A stretch of DNA of 64,000 bases from Candidatus Caldilinea saccharophila (GCA_016710365.1 JADJVW010000003.1:84501-148500), one strand, 5' to 3'; shown: positions 49,632 to 58,675, numbered from the stretch's first letter. Notes: generated by a model from the sequence alone, not told the origin. Made by a program: numbers and translations.

Positions 49632-50027
49632 ATGGAGCGACGTATCATCAACCCGTGGACGTGGCAGGATGAGTTTGGCTATGTGCAAGCCAACGAAGTG
49701 AGCGGTATACAGCGCATACTCTATTGTTCTGGGCAGGGCGCCAATGATGAATCGGGGGCGGCGGTGTTGGCAGGCGACCTGCGCGGACAGATCGGCTTAG
49801 CGCTGGACAACCTGGAGACCCTGCTGAGTGCAGCGGGCTTCAGCTTTGCCGATATTGTGCGTCTGAACATCTACACCACCGATGTAGATCAGTTTTTCGC
49901 CGATTACGATGCGTTCATTGGGCGACTTGCTGAGGCTGGCTGCCGCCACACCGGTTCGCTGATCGGCGTGACTCGGTTGGCCTTTCCGGAGATGATGGTG
50001 GAGATCGAAGCGACCGCAGTGGCTTGA
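49632..50027 (+). CDS. RidA/YjgF-family protein
   Basis: A 131-residue member of the RidA family, whose archetype hydrolyses reactive enamine/imine intermediates made by PLP dehydratases. Recognisable parts are NPWTWQDEFGYVQANEV, ILYCSGQGANDESG and MMVEIEATAVA. The usual catalytic Arg near residue 105 (NPxxxxR) is not obvious, since GVTRLAFPEMMVEIEA replaces it, so it may be a divergent subfamily. ATG 49632 has GGGAGGA 6 bases upstream; ATG 49626 is too close. A PLP dehydratase gene lies across the SARP gene, which is a suggestive pairing. Confidence 0.85.
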   Translation: MERRIINPWTWQDEFGYVQANEVSGIQRILYCSGQGANDESGAAVLAGDLRGQIGLALDNLETLLSAAGFSFADIVRLNIYTTDVDQFFADYDAFIGRLAEAGCRHTGSLIGVTRLAFPEMMVEIEATAVA

Positions 50028-50096
50028 TTCAATATCTTTATAAAGTTCAAGGAGAACAAACTGTGCATCTCCCATGACTACGAAAGAGGCTCAATC

Positions 50097-50438
50097 ATGA
50101 AGCGGCGATCCTGGTTTTCCTTGCTGTCCATTTTTGTCCTGTTGCTGGCGGCCTGCGGTTCGAGCAACGATGTCACCATCAAAACCGAGGGGATGCACTT
50201 TGTCAAGGATGAAGTGCGGGTCAAGGCCGGTCAGCCGGTGACGCTGCGGGTAGTCAACCAGGATGGCTACGCCCATGCCTTTGACCTCGACGAATTCGAC
50301 ATTCACGCACCGCTGTCGGCCCAGGCGACCTTTGGCGCAGTCTTCACGCCCACTGCGCCGGGGCGCTATCGTTTCTACTGCGGCTCGCCCGGTCACGCGA
50401 CCGCCGGCATGGTCGGCGTGCTGGTGGTCGAACCGTAA
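50097..50438 (+). CDS. Cupredoxin-domain lipoprotein
   Basis: A 113-residue exported copper protein. The signal SLLSIFVLLLAACG has a lipobox Cys. A single cupredoxin domain follows: VKAGQPVTLRVVNQDGYAHAFDLDEF supplies the first His ligand, and GRYRFYCGSPGHATAGMVG supplies the Cys, His and Met ligands (C-x4-H-x4-M). It should shuttle electrons or carry copper at the outer face of the membrane. It is followed 35 bases later by a cytochrome c gene, suggesting a shared electron-transfer role. Confidence 0.9.
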   Translation: MKRRSWFSLLSIFVLLLAACGSSNDVTIKTEGMHFVKDEVRVKAGQPVTLRVVNQDGYAHAFDLDEFDIHAPLSAQATFGAVFTPTAPGRYRFYCGSPGHATAGMVGVLVVEP

Positions 50439-50473
50439 TCGTTCGTATTCTGGATACTTGAGGAGGAACTCAC

Positions 50474-51460
50474 ATGATCGGCAATCTCTTGTTCTTGGCC
50501 TTATTTGTAGGACTGACATTCTTGTTCGGCTGGCTGACCTGGCGCGCCATTCGGGCCAGCAAACTGTGGGTAAAAATCGCCGGCAGCATTGGCGCCGGGT
50601 TGCTGACTGCGCTCTGCGCCGCCCTCGCCTTTTTGGGGGGTAAAGGGTTAGCGGCCATGTACCTTCCGGGCGCTAACCCTGCGCCGGATATCACGGTGGC
50701 GGGCACGGCCGATCAGATCGCCCGCGGCGAATACTTGGTGAATCTCTCCTGCATTGGCTGCCACAGCGCCGTAGGCGCGGACGGGAGGCCAACCGAAGCG
50801 CATCCGTTGAGCGGCGGCTGGAATCTCTCCGCCTCTGAAGGCTTTGGTTTCATCGGCGACATGGTGACGGAGAACCTGACCCCAGGCGGCAAGTTAGCTG
50901 GATACAGCGACGGCGAGATCTTTCGGGCTCTACGCCACGGCGTCAATCAGGATGGCCAATTGCTTGCCATGATGTCGCTTCTCACCTACAACCAATTGAG
51001 CAACGAAGACACCGAGGCGATCGTTGCCTATCTGCGCACGCTGGATGCGACAGCCACCGACGGGGCTACGGGCGACAACATCAACTATCTGGGCGACGTG
51101 ATGTTCGGTGCAGGCATGTTTGGACAGCCGACAGGCCCGGCTGCGCCCGACACGATTACGGCGCCGCCTCAGGGTGTGACCGCCGAGTACGGCAAATACG
51201 TGGCGACCTTTGGCGAGTGCCGCGGCTGCCACGGCCCGGATGTCACGGGGACAGAAGCGTCGGCTACGGGGCCTGCCATCCCTAACCCGCGCCTGCTCGT
51301 CGCCACGGTGAGCCAGGAGCAATTCTTTACCATGATGCGCAGCGGCGTCAAACCTGACGGCGTGGCCTTCCCGGAGACGATGCCCTGGCAGAGCGCCGCC
51401 AAGATGACTGACGACGACCTGGCTGCCTTGTACGCGTATCTGACCGCGCCGGTGCAATAA
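50474..51460 (+). CDS. Membrane-anchored di-haem cytochrome c
   Basis: A 328-residue protein with two N-terminal hydrophobic helices (residues ~4-25 and ~35-60) and two haem-c sites, CIGCH (93-97) and CRGCH (249-253). Each domain ends with a YNQLSNEDTEAIVAYLRTL or MTDDDLAALYAYL helix typical of class I cytochromes. It resembles the membrane-bound cytochrome subunits of alcohol or sugar dehydrogenases. ATG 50474 follows GAGGAGG by about 6 bases. Together with the cupredoxin it likely passes electrons in the respiratory chain. No dehydrogenase subunit is encoded nearby. Confidence 0.9.
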   Translation: MIGNLLFLALFVGLTFLFGWLTWRAIRASKLWVKIAGSIGAGLLTALCAALAFLGGKGLAAMYLPGANPAPDITVAGTADQIARGEYLVNLSCIGCHSAVGADGRPTEAHPLSGGWNLSASEGFGFIGDMVTENLTPGGKLAGYSDGEIFRALRHGVNQDGQLLAMMSLLTYNQLSNEDTEAIVAYLRTLDATATDGATGDNINYLGDVMFGAGMFGQPTGPAAPDTITAPPQGVTAEYGKYVATFGECRGCHGPDVTGTEASATGPAIPNPRLLVATVSQEQFFTMMRSGVKPDGVAFPETMPWQSAAKMTDDDLAALYAYLTAPVQ

Positions 51461-51530
51461 TCTCATCGAAGGATGATGAAATCTGGCCGACCGACGCCTT
51501 GACTCTGGTTTAGTGAAAAAGGGTGCAATC

Positions 51531-51944
51531 ATGAAAAAGCTCAAGTGGTGGTTTATGGTCGTCGGCGCGTTCTATCTGCTGCTGGCGTTGATGAACATGT
51601 ATTTTGTGCTGTTCGACCCCGGTTTCGCCGGTTCAATGATCACCTTTCCCTTTCCGGCCACGCCAGACACGATCCAGGCGTTCGTCGACGGCTGGTCGCC
51701 CTTTGCCTTCGAGATGCTGGGGATTGCCACCTTTGCGCTCTGGGCGGCGCGCAACCCCCGCCGCTACCTGGGTGCAGCCTGGCTGCTCGTCTGGCTGGAA
51801 TTCATGCATGGCGTGCTGGACGACCTCTACCTGATCGTCCGCGGCTATGACGCGGTGGGCTACATGGTGTTCATCGTCGTTCACATTGCAATCATCGTCA
51901 CCGGCGTCCTGGCGGCGCGTGCTGCCGAGGCCGAAGCCGCGTGA
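51531..51944 (+). CDS. BphX-like four-helix membrane protein
   Basis: A 137-residue protein with four predicted transmembrane helices (WWFMVVGAFYLLLALMNMYFVLF, a central pair, and MVFIVVHIAIIVTGVLAA). KKLKWWFMVVGAFYLLLALMN and LVWLEFMHGVLDDLYLIVRGYDAVGY recall the BphX-like family, whose function is unknown. ATG 51531 with AAGGGTG 6 bases upstream is preferred over a GTG at 51513. It is the last gene of the cupredoxin/cytochrome cluster and converges on the ABC permease genes. Confidence 0.6.
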   Translation: MKKLKWWFMVVGAFYLLLALMNMYFVLFDPGFAGSMITFPFPATPDTIQAFVDGWSPFAFEMLGIATFALWAARNPRRYLGAAWLLVWLEFMHGVLDDLYLIVRGYDAVGYMVFIVVHIAIIVTGVLAARAAEAEAA

Positions 51945-51987
51945 TCTTGCGCGAATGGGTGCGCATTACAGGCGCAGCGATTGATAT

Positions 51988-52905
51988 CTATGTCGCCTTG
52001 TTGCTGTACGCGGGCGTCGCACCAGCCACAGCATCGCTAAGGGCGTCGCCGATCAGATTGATGGCAAGCACGGTGAGGAAGATGCCCAGTCCCGGAAAGA
52101 CAGTCAGCCACCACGCCTGGCGGATGAACTTTTGCCCGGCGTTGAGCATAGCGCCCCACTCTGGCGTCGGCGGCTGTGCGCCAAGCCCCAGGAAGCTGAG
52201 CGCGGCGCCGGCGAGGATCGCCGAACCGATGCCCAGCGTAAGCAGCACGAGCAGCGTGCGCAGCGCATTGGGCAGGATGTGCTTGATCAAAATCTGGTGA
52301 TCCGAGGCGCCGATCGCGCGCGCGGCTTCTACATAGTCCATCTCACGGATCGCGAGCACATTGCCGCGCGTCAGGCGCATAAAGGAAGGAATGAAGGCAA
52401 TCCCGATCGCCAGCATGGCGTTGACGATGCCCGGCCCCAGCACGGCAATAATGGCGAGCGCCAGCAAAATATCCGGGAAGGAAAGCAGCACATCCGTCAC
52501 CCAGGAACTCGCAGCGTCGAGCCAGCCGCCATAGTAGCCGGCGATCAGACCGATGGTGACGCCGAGCGTCGCGCCGAGGGCAATGGCGATCAGACCGACG
52601 CGCAGCGAAAGCCGACCACCATAGAGAAATCGTGCAAAGACATCGCGTCCGATATGATCCGTGCCCATCGGATGCTCGCGACTGGGCGGTTGCAGCGTGG
52701 CCGTGGGGTCGATGGCGTTGGGATCATGGCTGGTCAATATCGGCGCGCCGAGGCTGGCCGCGATCAGCACGAGCAGGATGACGGCGCCGATCTGGGCGCC
52801 GCGATTGCGCAAGGTGCGGCGCACCAGGCGGGCGCTGGGTGATTCGCTGCGCACCATGCGGCTGGCCGGCGCAGGCGCGGCGAGAGAAGTCGGTTTGGCG
52901 CTCAT
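51988..52905 (-). CDS. Peptide/nickel ABC transporter permease, DppC-like
   Basis: A 305-residue inner-membrane permease. After a short cytoplasmic N-terminus and one helix comes the DppC signature LTSHDPNAIDPTATLQPPSREHPMGTDHIGRDVFARFLYGGRLSL. The ABC-facing EAA loop is YVEAARAIGASDHQILIKHILPNAL (about residue 205). About six helices are present. Its ATG overlaps the stop of the DppB-like gene by 4 bases. The usual DppD/DppF ATPases are not downstream, since a convergent gene follows, so the ATPases must be encoded elsewhere. Confidence 0.93.
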   Translation of the reverse strand: MSAKPTSLAAPAPASRMVRSESPSARLVRRTLRNRGAQIGAVILLVLIAASLGAPILTSHDPNAIDPTATLQPPSREHPMGTDHIGRDVFARFLYGGRLSLRVGLIAIALGATLGVTIGLIAGYYGGWLDAASSWVTDVLLSFPDILLALAIIAVLGPGIVNAMLAIGIAFIPSFMRLTRGNVLAIREMDYVEAARAIGASDHQILIKHILPNALRTLLVLLTLGIGSAILAGAALSFLGLGAQPPTPEWGAMLNAGQKFIRQAWWLTVFPGLGIFLTVLAINLIGDALSDAVAGATPAYSNKAT

Positions 52906-53828
52906 TTCAGGCGAATCTTTGGATTGAGAAAGGTGTAGGTAATGTCGGTGAAGGTGTTGATCACCACATAGATGACGGCAACCACCAGCACCACGCCCTG
53001 CACCATCGGATAGTCGCGATTGGAGATGGCATCGACCGCCAGCCGCCCAATGCCCTGGCGCGCAAACATGGTCTCGACGATGGCGGAGCCGCCGAGCAGA
53101 TAGGCCATCTGCAACCCCACAAAGGTGACGATCGGGATCAGCGCGTTGCGCAGCGCGTGCTTGAGCACGACGCCGTGCTCCGGCAAGCCTTTGGCGCGCG
53201 CCACGGTGACATACTCCTTGCCCAGCACGTCCAACATGCTGGCGCGCACCATACGCGCCACCACGGCCGACTCGGGCAGCGCCAACGTCAGCGCAGGCAG
53301 GAAGAGATCGGCGAAGCTGTTGCTGTTTGAGATGCTGGGGAACCACTTCAGGCGCACCGAAAAGAGCATGATCAGCAGCAGTCCCAGCCAGAAGGTCGGC
53401 ACGGACATGCCGCTGACGGAGACGCCCATGATCGCCGTATCGAACCACGACCCATAGTTAAGTGCGGCTGCCAGCCCCAGTAGAAAGCCGAGCACTAACG
53501 CGATCGCCAACGCCGAGAGCGCCAGGGCAATCGTGCTCGGCAACTGTTCGGCAATCGCTTCGGAGACAGGCACGTAATTGCGGATCGATTCGCCCAGGTC
53601 CCCGCGCAGTGCGTTGCTCAGATAGCGCCCGTACTGCACCGGTATCGGATCGTTCAGCCCCAGTTGTGCGCGCAACTCAGTCACCCGTTCGGCGGAAACC
53701 TTCTGCCGCCCCAGAATCGCGGTCACGGCATCGCCCGGCACGAGGTGGATGATCGAAAAGACCAGCACCGACACGCCGAAGAGCACGAAAATTGAGGTGA
53801 GGAACCGGCGGATAAGATAGCTATACAT
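52902..53828 (-). CDS. Peptide/nickel ABC transporter permease, DppB-like
   Basis: A 308-residue permease. It begins YSYLIRRFLTSIFVLFGVSVLVFSIIHLVPGDAV, the usual DppB opening, and has the ELRAQLGLNDPIPVQYGRYL loop and the EAA-type motif EYVTVARAKGLPEHGVVLKHALRNALIPIV. Six helices are predicted. It lies between the substrate-binding protein and the DppC-like gene in one operon, and is coupled to the latter. The gap to the substrate-binding gene holds a heptad-type repeat element. The substrate may be peptide, opine or metal chelate. Confidence 0.93.
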   Translation of the reverse strand: MYSYLIRRFLTSIFVLFGVSVLVFSIIHLVPGDAVTAILGRQKVSAERVTELRAQLGLNDPIPVQYGRYLSNALRGDLGESIRNYVPVSEAIAEQLPSTIALALSALAIALVLGFLLGLAAALNYGSWFDTAIMGVSVSGMSVPTFWLGLLLIMLFSVRLKWFPSISNSNSFADLFLPALTLALPESAVVARMVRASMLDVLGKEYVTVARAKGLPEHGVVLKHALRNALIPIVTFVGLQMAYLLGGSAIVETMFARQGIGRLAVDAISNRDYPMVQGVVLVVAVIYVVINTFTDITYTFLNPKIRLK

Positions 53829-53865
53829 GCGTTACAGAAAAGTGGGTCATACACGACGATGGCAA

Positions 53866-53972
53866 GGGCAGGGAGAAGGGGAGACAAGGAGAAGGGGAGA
53901 CAAGGACATACAGAAAGCGCGGCTGCTTTTCCTGGGTTTCTCCCTATCTCCTTGTCTCCCTGTCTCCTTGTC
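53866..53972. repeat. Heptad-type inverted-repeat element within the ABC operon
   Basis: The left arm has GGGAGACAAGGAGAA-like units (53870-53907); the right arm has CTCCCTATCTCCTTGTCTCCCTG-like units (53940-53972). It forms a long imperfect hairpin between the substrate-binding protein stop and the DppB-like start, where it could stabilise or attenuate the transcript. Confidence 0.75.
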
Positions 53973-53974
53973 TT

Positions 53975-55612
53975 TTATTGACTGACCGAGATGTCGTAAA
54001 TCCAGGGGTAGCCTTCCACATCAAAGGTGAAGTTCTGGACCGCCGACGCATTCAGATAAGAGGTGTTGACCGTGAACATTGGCAGCACCAACGCGTTCTC
54101 CATGATGATGCGCTGCGCGGTGACGTAATCCTGCTCGCGCACGGCTTCATCGGTCTGCGTGTCGCCATCGGCCAGCGCACTGTCCAGTTCCGCATTGCGG
54201 AAGCGCGTGTACGCCGCGCCGCCGTCGATGTTGTCCGAGTGAAAGAGGATGCGCAGCGGCGACGGGTCGGCGCGCGTCCAGTAGATGTAGAGCATATTGT
54301 AGTTGCCGGCCGCGCCCTCGGCGGCAATGCCGGCGTCGTCCATGGCGCGCATCTGCACGTCAAAACCGGCCTGGGTCAAGTAACCGGCGAGCAGTTCGTT
54401 GAACGCCTCTTCCCAGATCGGCGAAGTGATGTAGTCGATGGTCAGCTTCTCGCCGTCTTTATCCAGGATGCCGTCGCCGTCGCTGTCCGTCCAGCCGGAT
54501 TCCGCCAGCAAACGGGCGGCTTCTTCGGCGTTATGGCGATAAAGATTGGCGGCCTCTTCGTCAAACGACCAGGTCGTCGGCGACAGGACGCTGTAGGAGG
54601 GAAGGCCCAACTGCTGGAACGCGGTCTGGACGAACTCCTCCTGATTGAGCGACAGGATCATCGCCTTGCGCACGTTGACATCGTCGGTCGGCGCCTTTTC
54701 GGTGTTGATCATCATGATCGCAGGGATGCCAGGCTGGGCAAAGGTCTCCAGCACGCCCTCGCCGGCTTCTGACAACGCGATGGCGTCCAGCGCAGGCGGT
54801 TCGCTGGCGACAAGGATTTCGCCGGTCTCGAAGGCAGTCACGCGCGTGGCCGCTTCGGGCAGGAAGCGGAAGATCACCTGATCGAGCAGCGCGGGGCCTT
54901 GGTGGGAAGCAAACTCCGGCGCCCAGGCATAGTCCGGGTTGCGCTCCAGGACGACCTGAGACTGGGCGTCCCACTTCACAAAGCGGAATGGCCCGGTGCC
55001 CACGGGATTGCGGCCATACTCCGTGCCGTACGTTTCCAGCGCAGTCGGCGACGAGATGCTGAGCCACTGGCGGGCGGCGTCGCGCAGGAAGGTTGGATAG
55101 GACGCGGCAAACTTCACGACGGCGGTGTAGTCGTCGACTACTTCCGTCGCCGTGTACTGGTGATCGACCAGCAGCGTCTTGCCGCCCGACTCCAAGACGT
55201 CATCGCTCACAATATGGTCGAACGAAGCCTTCACCGCAGCGGCTGTGAAGGGTGCACCGTCGTGGAAGGTGACGTCCTCGCGCAGCGTGAAGGTAAACTC
55301 GGTGTAGTCGTCGTTGGCGGCCCAGGCACTCGCCAGACCAGGATGCAGCGTCGTATCCGGCGCCATGGACAGCAGCGAATCGAAGAGGCTGATCAACACA
55401 AATTGTTCCTGCACATAGACGGCGTCGCCCGGATCGAGCGTTTCCGGCTCCGAGCCGAGGCCGATCGTCAGCACGCCGCCTGACGTGGTTGCCTCCGCTG
55501 CTTCGGGCTGCGCGGGCGACGCAGCCGGCGCCGTCGGGCTGCAGGCGGACAACATCAAGCTGGCAAGTATCAGCAGGCTCAGCAGAACGGCGGATCGAGT
55601 TTTCATGCGCAT
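53975..55612 (-). CDS. ABC transporter substrate-binding lipoprotein (SBP family 5)
   Basis: A 545-residue extracytoplasmic solute receptor. The signal SAVLLSLLILASLMLSAC ends in the lipobox Cys. A Thr/Pro/Ala linker leads to VLTIGLGSEPETLDPGDAVYVQE, the cluster C (DppA/OppA) opening. TFTLREDVTFHDGAPFTAAAVKASF and GTGPFRFVKWD are standard family 5 segments. The likely ligand is an oligopeptide or similar compound. ATG 55612 follows GGGGAG by 8 bases. It is the first gene of the importer operon with two permeases downstream. Confidence 0.94.
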   Translation of the reverse strand: MRMKTRSAVLLSLLILASLMLSACSPTAPAASPAQPEAAEATTSGGVLTIGLGSEPETLDPGDAVYVQEQFVLISLFDSLLSMAPDTTLHPGLASAWAANDDYTEFTFTLREDVTFHDGAPFTAAAVKASFDHIVSDDVLESGGKTLLVDHQYTATEVVDDYTAVVKFAASYPTFLRDAARQWLSISSPTALETYGTEYGRNPVGTGPFRFVKWDAQSQVVLERNPDYAWAPEFASHQGPALLDQVIFRFLPEAATRVTAFETGEILVASEPPALDAIALSEAGEGVLETFAQPGIPAIMMINTEKAPTDDVNVRKAMILSLNQEEFVQTAFQQLGLPSYSVLSPTTWSFDEEAANLYRHNAEEAARLLAESGWTDSDGDGILDKDGEKLTIDYITSPIWEEAFNELLAGYLTQAGFDVQMRAMDDAGIAAEGAAGNYNMLYIYWTRADPSPLRILFHSDNIDGGAAYTRFRNAELDSALADGDTQTDEAVREQDYVTAQRIIMENALVLPMFTVNTSYLNASAVQNFTFDVEGYPWIYDISVSQ

Positions 55613-55841
55613 ACAATGACTCCCCTTTTGCATGTTTGTCCAACAAATCGTTTGCGCGTCTGGATTAGCCGGGACAGCCATGTAACCCATGTAGCCGACT
55701 CGTTGTATTATGGTTTGTATAGTTTGACCATCCGACCGCAATCATAAAGCAACCGGTCTACGCCGCCAAACGCCGGGTGATTTCCGATGCATTTTTCGAC
55801 GTCTTTGCGCACAGCTCAGGATGCCATGGAGGAGGTAAGGA

Positions 55842-56957
55842 ATGATTGACCGATTCAACAAGCTCTACGTCGAGATCACGACCGCCTGCAACCTGGACTG
55901 CGTCATGTGCGTGCGCGAGGTCTGGCACGAGCCAATCGGCGCCATGCCGCTGGAGACTTTTGCCGGTCTGATGGCGCAGATCAGGACGCTGCCGGCCCCG
56001 CCCGTGATCCATCTCAGCGGCTACGGCGAGCCGCTGGCGCACCCCCACTTTCTGGAGTTGGTGGCGCTCGCCAAGGCCACCGGCGCCAAGGTTGAGGCGA
56101 CGAGCAACGGCACGCTGCTCACCCGGCGCATGAGTGAGGCGCTGATCGACCTCGACCTGGACCGCATCGTCGTCTCGCTCGACGGCGCCAGCGCCGAACG
56201 CTTCGAAAGCATCCGTGCGCGCGCCAGCTATGATCGCGTGATCGATAACCTGCTGTGGCTGAAACGGCTGCGGCTGCGCCGGCACGGTCGTCACGGCAAC
56301 CCACAGTTGGCGCTGGCCTTTGTGGCGATGCGCGACAATGTGGCCGACCTGGCCGCGCTGCCGCATCTGGCTGCGGTGCTCGGCGCGTGGGAAATCCTTG
56401 TCTCCAATCTCGTGCCCCACACCGCGGCGCTGGAGGAGCAGATTCTCTACAGCCGGGCGCTGACCGCCTGCGCCTTCCGCGCGTCGCGCTGGGTGCCGGC
56501 GATGAGCATTCCCAAGTTCGACCTGGATGCGCGTACGATGGAGCCGGTGCGCGGCGCCTTCTCCTCCACCGCCAGCATCACACTCAACGGCGCCAGTTTG
56601 AGCGGGCGCAACGATTACTGCCGCTTTGCGCAGGAAGGCATGGCCGCGGTGCGCTGGGATGGCGAAGTCAGCCCGTGCCTCTCGCTGCTGCACGACCACC
56701 CCGAATACATCCGCGGCCGGCGCAAGGATGTGACGCATCACAGCTTTGGCAACATCGACGCGACGCCGCTGCCGGAAATCTGGGCGTCGGCGGCCTTCGC
56801 TGCTTTTCGCCAGCGGGTGCGCGACTTCAACTTTTCACCCTGCACCACCTGCGGCGGCTGCGAACGCTTCCCGCAGAACTTCGAAGACTGCACCGACAAC
56901 GGCTTTCCCACCTGCGGCGGCTGTCTGTGGGCGCAGGGCTTCGTGCAGTGCGCGTGA
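55842..56957 (+). CDS. Radical SAM/SPASM-type protein, possible cofactor or enzyme maturase
   Basis: A 371-residue protein. The radical SAM cluster is C-x3-C-x2-C in TTACNLDCVMCVREVW (residues ~17-24), followed by HLSGYGEPLAHPHF and TSNGTLL. The C-terminal ~40 residues are Cys-rich (FSPCTTCGGCERF..DC..GFPTCGGCLWAQGFVQCA) and should bind auxiliary Fe-S clusters as in SPASM/twitch proteins. The CVREVWHEPIGAM segment and the tail recall tungsten-enzyme radical SAM maturases, but no aldehyde ferredoxin oxidoreductase gene is nearby and the assignment is tentative. ATG 55842 follows GGAGGTAAGGA. The substrate is unknown. Confidence 0.85.
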   Translation: MIDRFNKLYVEITTACNLDCVMCVREVWHEPIGAMPLETFAGLMAQIRTLPAPPVIHLSGYGEPLAHPHFLELVALAKATGAKVEATSNGTLLTRRMSEALIDLDLDRIVVSLDGASAERFESIRARASYDRVIDNLLWLKRLRLRRHGRHGNPQLALAFVAMRDNVADLAALPHLAAVLGAWEILVSNLVPHTAALEEQILYSRALTACAFRASRWVPAMSIPKFDLDARTMEPVRGAFSSTASITLNGASLSGRNDYCRFAQEGMAAVRWDGEVSPCLSLLHDHPEYIRGRRKDVTHHSFGNIDATPLPEIWASAAFAAFRQRVRDFNFSPCTTCGGCERFPQNFEDCTDNGFPTCGGCLWAQGFVQCA

Positions 56958-57002
56958 AAGATTGCCGTCTTCTTGCCGATGTCCGCTGAAAAGCTGCTGA
57001 TT

Positions 57003-57100
57003 TTGACGCGGAGACGCAGAGATGCAGAGAAGCACAGAGAATCAGGTGAAAAATAACCCCTTTCTCCGCGAGCCTCTGCCGCTCTGCGTCTCCGCGTCAA
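57003..57100. repeat. Heptad-type inverted-repeat element, copy 2
   Basis: TTGACGCGGAGACGCAGAG (57003-57021) is repeated exactly inverted at 57082-57100. The inner arms hold GATGCAGAGAAGCACAG-like units. It lies between convergent radical SAM and ferredoxin-type genes, where it may also terminate transcription. Same family as 21311-21414. Confidence 0.82.
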
Positions 57101-57125
57101 GCTGAAGAGCTTGCCAGGTGACTGC

Positions 57126-58421
57126 TCAGTTTTCCAGAAAGTGTTGCTCGCCCCACTCCAATAACTTGACAGGATAGCGGCTGCGCACCTGCTCGCTGGC
57201 CAGCGCCTGCTGAATCGGCGGCAACCGCAGGATGCCGCCGAGAATGGCCGCCATGGTGCGGTGGCTGGCAAGCGCCTGGTTGTCGAAGATCAGGTTGGGC
57301 AATTGGCCCTGCTCGATCGCCATCAACACGGTGCGATGGACCGAGGTCACCGGCGTGATGATGCGCTCGCCGCGCGCTTCCAGCGAGAGGCCATCGCGTG
57401 TGCAGCGCTGTACGCAGACGCCGCAGCCCAGGCAGAGATCGGCGTTCACCTCGGCCTTGCGCAGCTTTGGGTGGTGCGGGTCGTTGGCGGAGACGAGCGT
57501 CATCGCCTCGACCGGGCAGGCGTCGACGCACTTGCCGCAGCCATTGCAGCGCGCGGCATCGACCACAGGCAGATAGTTGGTGGTCTGCACAGCATTGGTG
57601 AAGCCGACGCGTCGCGCCGCGATCATCGCCTCGCAGCAGCAGCCGCAGCAGTTGCAGATAAAGTTCACCCCGCGCTGCACATTTTCGCCAAACTGCACCA
57701 AACCCCGGTCGCGCGCCTCCTGCAGCAAATCGAGGCACTCCTGCACATCGACCTCGCGCGCGTATTCATGGCGAATGAGCGCGCCGGCGCTGGTGTTGAA
57801 GGTCATGCAGATATCCAGCGGCGCGTCACAGGCGCGATCCATGTGCTGCATCTTGTGACGGCAGTAGCAGAGGCCGACGGCGCGCTGGCTGGCTGAGCGC
57901 ACCACCTCGCTGGCGCGCTCATAGTCGAGCACTGTCAGCCGCTGGCCGGGCAGCAGCGCTTCCTCGTTGACAAAGGCGCGGCCCAGCCGCGTGTCGGCCA
58001 TAAAGAGCGCGGTGATGAAATCTTCCTCGACGTTGATGTACTGGTAGTAGAGTTCGGCCAGCAGCTTCTGGTCGACATCACCGCGCAGCCGCATCATGGA
58101 GAACTCGAAGAAGCCGGCCATCGGGGGCGGCAGCACGTAGGAGGTGACGCCGTCGGGCGCGGTCATGTCGAGCAGAATGGCGCGGCCTGCCAGTTCGTCG
58201 AGCACCTTCTGCGCCTCGCTCTGCTTCATTTTCCAGACCCTGGCCGCGTGGTCCGCGGTAAAGGGGCGGATGGGCAGCAGCGCCACCAGCCCGGCCTCCT
58301 TTTCACTGAAAAGTAGTTTGAGGATCGCGTAAAGCGTGTCCGACGGCGGCGCGCCTTGGGGGAGACGATTGAGCCGGTCGACGAGCGATGCATAGCCGGA
58401 ACGCACCGTGTGATGAGCCAT
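57126..58421 (-). CDS. 4Fe-4S ferredoxin-type protein with N-terminal helical domain
   Basis: A 431-residue Fe-S protein. The N-terminal ~130 residues are a winged-helix-like region (LPIRPFTADHAARVWKMKQSEAQKVLDELAGRAILL). The middle has LCYCRHKMQHMDRACDAPLDICMTF and NFICNCCGCCCEAM, extra Cys clusters. Two classic 4Fe-4S motifs follow: CNGCGKCVDACPVEAM and CLGCGVCVQRCTRDGL. It should transfer electrons in the cytoplasm, with a partner that cannot be identified. ATG 58421 is used (AGGAGG 12 bases upstream); the ATG at 58448 would place the ribosome-binding site inside the gene. It converges on the radical SAM gene. Confidence 0.88.
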   Translation of the reverse strand: MAHHTVRSGYASLVDRLNRLPQGAPPSDTLYAILKLLFSEKEAGLVALLPIRPFTADHAARVWKMKQSEAQKVLDELAGRAILLDMTAPDGVTSYVLPPPMAGFFEFSMMRLRGDVDQKLLAELYYQYINVEEDFITALFMADTRLGRAFVNEEALLPGQRLTVLDYERASEVVRSASQRAVGLCYCRHKMQHMDRACDAPLDICMTFNTSAGALIRHEYAREVDVQECLDLLQEARDRGLVQFGENVQRGVNFICNCCGCCCEAMIAARRVGFTNAVQTTNYLPVVDAARCNGCGKCVDACPVEAMTLVSANDPHHPKLRKAEVNADLCLGCGVCVQRCTRDGLSLEARGERIITPVTSVHRTVLMAIEQGQLPNLIFDNQALASHRTMAAILGGILRLPPIQQALASEQVRSRYPVKLLEWGEQHFLEN

Positions 58422-58575
58422 GGCGGATTGCAACCTCCTGATTTTCAATGAAATGAGAACTGTACGCTCCTTCCATTGAAGATCAGACGCAACCCTGCGA
58501 TCAAGGGTCAGATGTCATGTGCTATCCATTGCTTGCGGTAGTGATTCAGGCGGGGCAAGAATCGGCCACCCAATG

Positions 58576-58654
58576 GCACGCGGATGACGCGGATCGGGCG
58601 GGGTTTCGCTGATCTGATCCGCAGCTATCTGCCTGATCCGCGTTATCCGCGTGC
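58576..58654. repeat. Inverted-repeat element of CGCGGAT units
   Basis: Positions 58576-58595 (GCACGCGGAT plus GACGCGGATC) pair with 58635-58654 with one mismatch in 20. The units are again about 7-9 bases long. It lies in the 250-base gap between the ferredoxin-type and glycosidase-like genes, which otherwise holds nothing I can name. Confidence 0.75.
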
Positions 58655-58675
58655 TATTTTTACCCGGCTGAATAG

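Noticed and set aside
51988..55612. A complete five-gene peptide importer
   Set aside because: Only the receptor and two permeases are present; the convergent BphX-like gene leaves no room for the ATPase genes.
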